A stretch of 64,000 bases of DNA. Source: Fasciola hepatica. Its lineage: Eukaryota; Platyhelminthes; Trematoda; Plagiorchiida; Fasciolidae. Both the position numbers and the translations under genes were made by a program. How positions within the stretch are numbered: position 1 is the stretch's first letter; the number at the start of each line of letters is the position of its first letter. This document shows, in pieces, positions 57,630 to 64,000 of this stretch. Where the stretch lies: the NCBI GenBank assembly GCA_948099385.1, contig CANUEZ040000117.1:358001-422000 (forward strand). The letters run 5' to 3'. The notes beneath the pieces are model-generated. The model ran no database searches. It saw only the letters and a list, made by a program, of their open reading frames with translations, and had not been told where the DNA came from.

Positions 57630-60340
57630 GTGTTGACAATGATTAAAATGCTTTATTTCGGGAAGTCCGTGGCATGCGTGATAGGAACATCACATTGTAC
57701 ATGCGAACTCGAATAGACTTACTTTTAGAAAATAGATAAGTATGCAAAGTTTGAGTATGAGCGAAAGACGTGTTATACTGAACTGAAATGACAATAACAT
57801 CCGGGATGATTGATGGTCAAGTTCAGGTGATTGAGTTGACGGGAGTGTTAGAGATGACCGGAATTTCGGAACATAACATGAAACGGACAAGATTGGACAG
57901 CATCACTGAAGAACCAATCAGAAAAAATAAAAACTTTCAGGGGGCCACTATTTGTACTGGAGGACGTTGAATGACAATAAGGTGACCTGGAACCGGATGA
58001 GGGACAGAGACAACGAATCAGCCGTAAAATACGAAAGATCATGGACCGGTTCACTGGTAATGATTGGTGTGTGGCGGCTAGGAAAGTGCACCTAATTTGG
58101 AAGCGATTTCACGTCCAGGCTGAAGCCGTAAAAGTTTCAATCAGGAAATGGGTCAAAGAGCAGAGCAAACCTGGAGCATTGGATATTTTCGGGATGACGG
58201 CTGAGAGTGAGAAGGGGCACTGCCAAACGGCTTGGCAGGTGTGTGGCGACATTGGAACGGCTATAATGTCAAAACGAAATGAAGGGCGAGTCAAACGAAA
58301 AAGAGTAAAAGATGAGTCAACTATTCATGTCCTTTACAGAACGGGTACGGGATGCCTACATGTAACAATCTGCTGGAAGAGTTAAATCATAGTGCGCAGA
58401 AATGGATAGAACATGGTGCTTTATAAAATCGGTATGATACAATGAAATATCTCAAAACGGATGGTCGATTAAACTGTTGAGGGAAGCAAATATTCACCAG
58501 TGAGGTCTCCGACAGCTGTGAGTATACGGAGGTAGTTTTCAAACATTGACGTTGACCAGGGTTCGTATTGCGGCAATGCATGGCGAAGTTGGAAGTGGTA
58601 GTAAATATTGTAGTAAAGTAGTGACAAGTTCCGGTTTTTGAATGAAAATGGATACAGGAATAACTCATGAATCACATGGTCATCGCAGCGGCAAATATTG
58701 ACCAAGAGGGAAAGAGGGGTGCAGAGAGGAAAGAGGTAAGTCATAGTTTAATAATTTTGTTTCATTTTTGGGGTAGATAACGAGGTGCCTACAGAGAACG
58801 GAATCTACTAAACCACTTTACTAACAGTGAACAAGAGTACAGAGGACGTGGTGCTTAACAAGATCAGGGTGATGCAGTGAGAGATCTCGGTGCGGATATT
58901 TAGCTGAACTGATGGGAGTGATAAAACTCTGAATAAAGTGTGTGACAGGTGGACGAATATGGAGATGAACTTCGAGCAGTGACATCATCCGGGGTCAACA
59001 TTGTGACTATGCATGGTGGTAGTAGAAGTGGAAACGGATGCTTGAACAGTGGTATGAACGAGTTCTGATCTTGAGAATGGAAACGGGAGTGCATTGGGAA
59101 GGGACCGGTGAATAATAGGGCTTGAGGGGGGATTGAAAAGCACTATAATAGGATATTATCGGGGAGCGAAAGCAAAGATTATGTGAGAGTACGAATGTCG
59201 TTCATCATAGGAAAAGTTGTACCGCAGCGTTAGTAGTGAGATTTGGGACAAACAATAGGTACTCACGATTATTTCGTCGGGCGTAGGAGTAAGTAGTTAC
59301 AGCGACATTGACATGTACGGGACACAATCACATTGATCGATGAGAGCAAATTAAGACACACCGAGTGGTGGTGTGAGTAACAGAGTAGCAAGAAAATCGG
59401 AACTTGGCAAGCCTCAACCAGTGCTGGTGAGTGGGATTGGCCATGCGCTGAACAGTCAACCTAAAAATCACTTCAATGAGTGAACATAGGAGGTGCGATC
59501 CACCATCCTAGTTGCACCCTTGCAGCGTTTTAAACGTCCTTAACCCACGATGTGCGCCAGCCAAGGCGGTGGATCTCGCTGCGCCTCGCACCGTTGGGTT
59601 TGAAACGAGTTAACATTGTTCAATGTGGCAGCCCGAGGCTTCGGTTGAGTTGGGGGCAGACATTCCTTGGATAGATAACGCAATGCTGCTGCTGTAGAAC
59701 AGGGGATAGAGAAGATGGTGAAACTGTGAATGAGAAAAACACTCAATATCCAGTGATTAGATGAGTATTGGACCAGAAAGTCCGGATTGATGAAGTAAAT
59801 TACCATACAAAATGGTGGAATAGATGGACCTGAACGATAGTCGATGTGTAGACGGACTAAGATCGTGCCGGAGCTATGGCATGTAAGACGAGGGAGAGAG
59901 CGTTGAATCCTTGGAAGTGTGAAAGTACTAAGATTCGTTGATGGGGTTGAGACAGGACTTGGGGTAACCAGTGTGTATGGAGAGAACAAAATTCCACACG
60001 AAATCATGGAACAAAACCAGCTTAAGGATAGTGTGTGGGAACATAATGTCTGACGTCATGAGTGAAGGTTAATTTCGGGTAATGAGCCTGTTCAAGCAAA
60101 AGAATTTAGACTGAATTTCCTGTCCAAGCTTGCCGAGAAACAGTTAAAAGCCTTTATGATGAGGCTTGATGTTAGATAGAGGTACAGTGGGTGGAGGTAT
60201 TTCAAGAAGCACAGAGTTATCAACCATGGCTCTTCAACGGGACATAGGGCAGAGTAGATGGTAGAACACTGAGAAGGTGGGAGATGTAAGACGGAGTAAT
60301 GAGAAGATTCACCCGACAGAACCGGCTTGCTGAAACAAGT
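57630..60340 (-). mobile_element. LINE 3' tail module, right-arm copy
   Basis: Mirror copy of 44,255-46,965, and the uninterrupted counterpart of the split third copy at 6,887-11,850. The undisturbed stretch 59,240-59,330 shows the sequence that LINE C interrupts in the third copy. Confidence 0.75.
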
Positions 60341-62306
60341 TGCCACGCGATGCACGTTTTTATTTATTTATTATCCTTCTTTCCCACCAACTCAACCATT
60401 GAGCCCTCTCAATAATCCCCCGCATGCCTACGTATTTTGCTGTTTGGCAATGGCTCTAGTTGGTATAGTATAGTATAGTGTATTTCTTGACCGTGGTCAA
60501 TACACATGCACAAGGCAAGATCAGAGTATACAGCAGTACATGTCAATGTGAGGTATTTACAAATTCTAAATTTATAAATCACACAGCAACCGAAATGCAC
60601 CAGTAAAGTCATGTAGTGTTTGAGTGAACAAAAGTGGTAATGGTTGAGGCGGGAATTCCGAATCGGTTTCGAAATCGCTGGAGGCGGTGTGGATGACTGG
60701 GCAGTCGTGGGATTGCCGATATTAACAACAATTGGACAGTCACTAACGAGTAACCGGGCGGAAGAGATGCCGAAGAACATTGTAAAAATTAAAGCAAGCG
60801 TGGGGCTTTCAACGTGCAGTCAGAGATACCAGCGGAATATTGGACACTGATCCAGCATTGGGTAACTAATTGTGGAGGAAGCATGTGAAATAAAGGCAAG
60901 TGAGTCAAAGGTGATAATAAAACGGACCTCTTGTGCAGGTGATTACAGTGTCATATGGAAATTCAAATGAAGGCGAAAAGCTTCGCAGGGACTTCAGTGA
61001 ACTTTTGAAGAGCATGAATGGTGTATGGACGTAAAAGGGACTTTTAAAGAAAAACCGTCAATAAAACGGATTAGTGGAGACAAACGTCAATGGTTCGGCT
61101 AGGCAGAAGTTGGAAGTGTGTAAATTTTTTTTGTATGTGATAGGAAATTTTTAACCGAATTATGGTTGGCTGCAGAAGGCTGGCATTCTGTTCCGTAAGG
61201 ACCTTGGCTGCAGGTGGTGGCAGGTAGAATGTTGAGGGAAGCAGGTAATAAAGGGCTGGTTTGACGAAGTTGACAGCTGCGAGGCCTGGGTTCCGGTCAT
61301 TGGTTTCGTACTGCAACGCGGGAAGAATTGAACTGTTGGGTTGGATTATTTGGGAATAGACGTTGAGCAGTTGTGTTGATGGTTGGTGTCAGGAATCACC
61401 TCAGCGATCAGGTGAGACTTTCATGAGGTTTTGTTAATCCGTGTACAGTGCCCCATGTAACGTCAGCAGGCGAGAGTATAGGTTTAAACCACTGATCGAA
61501 TCGTTCAGTCCTTACGGTAATCCGGAACAAACGTCGATTTGGCCGATGACTACACAAGTAACCCATGCAATCTGGAAGAGATCTAGAGTGCGGCAGTCTG
61601 GAGAGTGTTCCAGTTGTGGGTTATGATTATCGTTTTTATGGAAGCAAGAAAATGAACATCTTGTTATCCGAACAATTAGTTATCGTTTGGCTAGTGGACC
61701 GGTCTATTAGGGATCCCTAGACGGAGACTGGTAGCTTTCTAGGGTAGTTGGGTGATAGTACAGGTTTAGGACGATATCAGGCAGGTGGTGGATGAGGTGA
61801 GGGTGTCCGTTTGGGAACCAGGAATAAAACAATAGTAGAGGGAATGGTCTGGAATAAGAATGAGAAAATAGGAAAATAACAGTCTAGTCAGTTCACCAGC
61901 TGGGGTCGAGGACGGCAAACAGTAAAAAGGGAGAAAAACACTGGTTGTTTAAATGAGGGTTTTTCATGTGGGAGCAAACGTGCTGGTATTCTGCAGGGTC
62001 AAGGGAAATCAGAGGCATACTGATTCCGGTTGGAATGGGGTCTTAACTTACCATGAGCATATGCGCAGAGAAGTGAAGCCTAGTTACTAAAGGATGATAA
62101 TCCGTGTGGCAGGGCTTCAGTGTACAAGAAAGGCGCAAACAACGCAGGATGGGACGGCTGAGTTCTAGCCTGAGCCAGGAATCGAGTGAGAGCGAGCGCC
62201 CATCCCTAAAGGATGGAACGGTTTTATTTATATATATGCAAATTGTGTTGTAAAATGACACAATTTAGTTAAGAAGGGGGACAAAAGTGAGTGAAGCATA
62301 CCCAAG
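60341..62306. other. AT-rich simple repeats and probable LINE tail
   Basis: 60,353-60,372 is a TTTA-type repeat just outside palindrome 2. 60,463-60,480 is a TATAG repeat, followed by an imperfect palindrome (TTGACCGTGGTCAA core at 60,487-60,500). Read on minus this looks like a LINE end: GGTCAAGAAATACAC, then CTATA repeats. It may be the 3' end of LINE M, whose coding region enters from the right edge. No gene recognised between 60.5 and 62.3 kb; the frame 60,409-60,780 (-) lacks a domain. Confidence 0.4.
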
Positions 62307-62341
62307 GTATATATATACACATATATGTACATATATATGTT
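62307..62341. repeat. TA/TATG-type microsatellite, left of SINE
   Basis: Alternating TA, CATA and TGTA units ending directly at the SINE arm. Confidence 0.9.
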
Positions 62342-62403
62342 ATGATTCATCATGCAGCTTGAACGCTCAACTCACCATTGAAAACCATGGAAGCACTGTA
62401 CAG
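62342..62403 (+). repeat. 62-bp perfect inverted repeat, left arm
   Basis: Exact reverse complement of 62,641-62,702. It contains the 3' strand of hammerhead stem I (62,393-62,398) and the cleavage triplet (62,399-62,401). Confidence 0.97.
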
Positions 62404-62437
62404 CTGTTTCATCCTTGTTGGGAATCATCAGCACTGC
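62393..62437 (-). ncRNA. Candidate type I hammerhead self-cleaving ribozyme
   Basis: Minus strand. Stem I 5' strand GCAGTG (62,437-62,432), core CTGATGA (62,431-62,425), stem II TTCC/loop/GGAT with the outer CC-GG pairs intact and a T-T mismatch at its base, core GAA followed by A, a very short stem III (AC/GT closing AGCT), cleavage triplet GTA, then stem I 3' strand CAGTGC (62,398-62,393) pairing 5 of 6 with the first strand. The conserved core positions are present. Stem II resembles the schistosome ribozyme (GTCCCAAATAGGAC) with the basal G-C changed. The short stem III would need help from dimers or tertiary contacts, so activity is uncertain. Confidence 0.72.
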
Positions 62438-62458
62438 ACATCCACCGAGCCCCCACGG

Positions 62459-62512
62459 GGACTCGAACCCGGGGTGAACGATTGTGAATCGAACAACTTA
62501 ACCACAAGGCTA
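62459..62512 (-). promoter_or_regulatory. Internal RNA polymerase III promoter boxes
   Basis: B box GGTTCGAGTCC at 62,469-62,459 matches the consensus GGTTCGANTCC exactly. An A-box-like TAGCCTTGTGG at 62,512-62,502 is imperfect. The ~32-bp spacing fits a tRNA-type internal promoter, which would transcribe the ribozyme downstream. Confidence 0.75.
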
Positions 62513-62640
62513 TCCGGGCTGGCTCTCAACGGTTTGTTGAACATCTACACTACATGATATAGCACCCTTCGGTCACCGGCTTTTGAACGGTAACAACCCG
62601 CTTCCCACACAGCGATCGACTCCTATGATGGATGACTTCT

Positions 62641-62702
62641 CTGTACAGTGCTTCCATGGTTTTCAATGGTGAGTTGAGCGTTCAAGCTGCATGATGAATC
62701 AT
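62641..62702 (-). repeat. 62-bp perfect inverted repeat, right arm
   Basis: Exact reverse complement of 62,342-62,403. Confidence 0.97.
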
Positions 62703-62736
62703 ATTATATACAAATCTAATCTCCTACTACTCATTT

Positions 62737-62765
62737 GCATATATATATGTATATAAATATATATT
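62737..62765. repeat. TA-type microsatellite, right of SINE
   Basis: TA-rich tract 35 bp beyond the right SINE arm. Confidence 0.88.
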
Positions 62766-62768
62766 GCT

Positions 62769-63826
62769 GTATACTTGGGTGCGATCATCAGATGGGTCAT
62801 GCGAAAGCGGTCGGACGCAAAAGACTATGGCAAGGAAAGTGAGATAGAGTGACGCAGCTGAGGATCAACGGTTAACGGAAAGAAGAACAAAAGTTAACCA
62901 CGGGCTCATCGGTGCGGCGGATCCCAAAGGCACATTGAGGCCATGAAAAGTGAGACTAAAAGGGAAAAGCCTAAGCGTGGCTAAAATTTTCAATGGGAAA
63001 GTTAGTATTTCGCCTAGAGTGGTCATTGAGCAGGAGTAAAAAACAAGTTCTGCATGAAATTACAGAAGAACCTTAGCTGGGGGATAGGGTCGGAGCAGAA
63101 ATGGTAACGTCATAACTGGGTGTTGAGTTCAGTTAGTGAGTCACGCTAAGTGAGATAAATCAGACTGGATTTTCCAGTTCGAAATCGCAGAGGTGGTGAG
63201 GGAAGTATATGTGGTGGGACCTGGTGCGGAAGAGAGGCATTGTAAGCTAAGAGATATCGAGGAGCGTTGAGTTACTCACCATGCTTGTGTTAATAATTGT
63301 AGGACAGTAGTGAGTATATATATACATGTACATATATATATATATATATTTGTATATACAAGTATTATATATATATATATATATATAAAGCCGACCAGGG
63401 GTTGGATGCCGAAGCAATTTTTATAGCGTTGTTGAGGTTGGTTTCAGGGCCGCAGACGCGATATAACTAAATAAATTTAATACATGGTGGAGCTGGTGAG
63501 ACATATTGACAACCTGTGGGGAGTAATATGGTGGTCTCTATAAATGCGAGCGCATCTGAAAGGATTTATTTCAAAGTTGAAATGGCAGGATCCTATAAGT
63601 TGGTATGGAAAAACAGTTAGTGGACGCAGACATGCTTACGTATGTCGATGGCGAAGTCTAGGAGAAGCGGTCAAACAAACCAATCAGAATTTTAAAAGCG
63701 GTGAGGTTAGTTCGGAAGGTAAGGTGAAGAGAGAAAGCAGAGCAATGGCTTAAAAGTCGAGGCCTTTCTCGTAAGCTTGACTTTAGGTTACGTGAACGTT
63801 GAATAAGCGCAAAATAGTTGGGACAG
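62769..63826. other. Probable 3' UTR of LINE M; no gene recognised
   Basis: Lies downstream (on minus) of the LINE M coding end. It is pyrimidine-rich on minus, as in other LINE tails of this window. The frame 63,544-63,753 (+) is antisense to it and has no domain. Confidence 0.45.
63314..63387. repeat. (TA)n microsatellite
   Basis: About 74 bp of almost pure TA with TGTA/CATG interruptions, the longest dinucleotide repeat in the window. Confidence 0.93.
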
Positions 63827-64000
63827 AAAGGAATTTATCAATAGAATGTACGAATGCATACTTTGACTGAGAAGATCTGATGTGCAAGGGAAGTTTATTC
63901 CAGATTCTAGAGTACGCGAAGAGAAAGAACCTAGAGCGTAGAACAGTCCTCGCGGAGGGTGTGGTAATAGTATACTGTCTATTACGGAGTGAATTTCCAG
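63827..64000 (-). pseudogene. LINE 'M' ORF2 C-terminal end, cut by window edge
   Basis: On minus from about 63,998 the frame reads SLRNRQYTITTPSARTVL, FFLFAYSRIWNKLP, then HIRSSQSKYAFVHSIDKFL with no stop. FxxYSxxxWNKLPxxIRxSxSxxxF is the conserved closing block of many CR1-like and related LINE ORF2 proteins; the same WNKL block occurs in LINEs C and K. The RT should lie beyond the right end of the window. It is labelled a pseudogene because only a fragment is visible; this part itself is undamaged. Confidence 0.82.

Larger units (their letters stand above)
54877..60340 (-). repeat. Palindrome 2, right arm
   Basis: Reverse complement of 44,255-49,718, gap-free (sum 104,595). It begins at 54,877, directly beside the 5' end of LINE K, and ends at 60,340. 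Beyond the ends the sequences differ at once (left continues with GGTGGATGATG, right with CAAATAAGC, read in the same sense). Confidence 0.96.
62342..62702 (-). mobile_element. tRNA-derived SINE with hammerhead ribozyme and 62-bp inverted ends
   Basis: A 361-bp unit whose ends are perfect 62-bp inverted repeats. On minus it runs: 5' arm (62,702-62,641), ~120 bp unique sequence, a tRNA-like region (62,521-62,447) with a perfect B box (GGTTCGAGTCC) and an imperfect A box, a candidate hammerhead ribozyme (62,437-62,393), and the 3' arm (62,403-62,342). The tRNA-like part reads TTCACAA in the anticodon loop, suggesting descent from a Val (CAC) tRNA, but acceptor and T stems contain mismatches, so it is not a working tRNA. 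Pol III promoter plus hammerhead recalls the schistosome Smalpha SINE; the inverted arms are not part of that description as I know it. TA microsatellites abut or lie close to both ends. Confidence 0.8.

Noticed and set aside
27075..60340. The palindromes as foldback assembly or library artefacts
   Set aside because: Arms differ by scattered single bases and have unique spacers of 3-5 kb with non-coincident ends. It is not excluded and is listed as a check.
62447..62521. A functional tRNA gene on minus, Val(CAC)-like
   Set aside because: The B box is perfect, but acceptor, anticodon and T stems contain mismatches and it is embedded in a SINE next to a ribozyme.
1..64000. CRISPR arrays, bacterial operons, ribosome-binding sites, rRNA genes
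   Set aside because: Nothing of the kind is present; the element content is that of an animal nuclear genome.

Overview
This window looks like repeat-rich nuclear DNA of an invertebrate animal. I recognise no intact host protein gene, no rRNA gene and no functional tRNA gene. Almost everything identifiable is retroelement sequence: several degraded non-LTR retrotransposons (LINEs with APE-type endonuclease and CR1-like reverse transcriptase), one broken Ty3/gypsy element, two Penelope-like fragments encoding a GIY-YIG endonuclease, and a tRNA-derived SINE carrying a candidate hammerhead ribozyme. That combination recalls digenean flukes: CR1-like LINEs of the schistosome SR1 type, Penelope-like elements, and the Smalpha SINE with a hammerhead. 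The sequence is not as AT-rich as a schistosome, so another fluke is possible. The taxon is inference.

Layout. 1-3.8 kb: nothing recognised. 3.8-6.6 kb: LINE 'A' (+). 6.9-11.85 kb: a reverse-oriented LINE 3' tail (third copy of a module found in palindrome 2), split by a 5'-truncated LINE 'C' (8.3-11.06 kb, +). 11.86-13.4 kb: LINE 'B' RT (-). 14.54-15.59 kb: Penelope-like fragment with an inverted duplication. 19.2-21.55 kb: LINE 'E' (+), abutting a Ty3/gypsy pol remnant (21.57-23.6 kb, +). 27.075-38.800 kb: palindrome 1, two ~4.26-kb near-identical inverted arms each holding LINE 'G', around a ~3.2-kb spacer. 40.3-43.4 kb: LINE 'I' (-). 44.255-60.340 kb: palindrome 2, two ~5.46-kb near-identical inverted arms around a ~5.16-kb spacer that holds the body of LINE 'K' (-), interrupted by a ~0.7-kb Penelope-like insertion with a 13-bp target-site duplication. 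60.3-64 kb: AT microsatellites, the hammerhead SINE, and the C-terminal end of another LINE ('M', -) at the right edge.

The most interesting features are: (1) two independent large palindromes whose arms align without a gap over kilobases although the elements inside them are old and full of stops; (2) a mosaic of near-identical and diverged tracts in the third copy of the palindrome-2 module, suggesting gene conversion; (3) a small Penelope-like GIY-YIG insertion with 43-bp subterminal inverted repeats and a clear target-site duplication; (4) a SINE bounded by perfect 62-bp inverted repeats in which one arm supplies a strand of the hammerhead's stem I, so hairpin and ribozyme folds would exclude each other.

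Element limits are approximate wherever a termination signal is not stated. All assignments come from reading motifs by eye; no searches were run.
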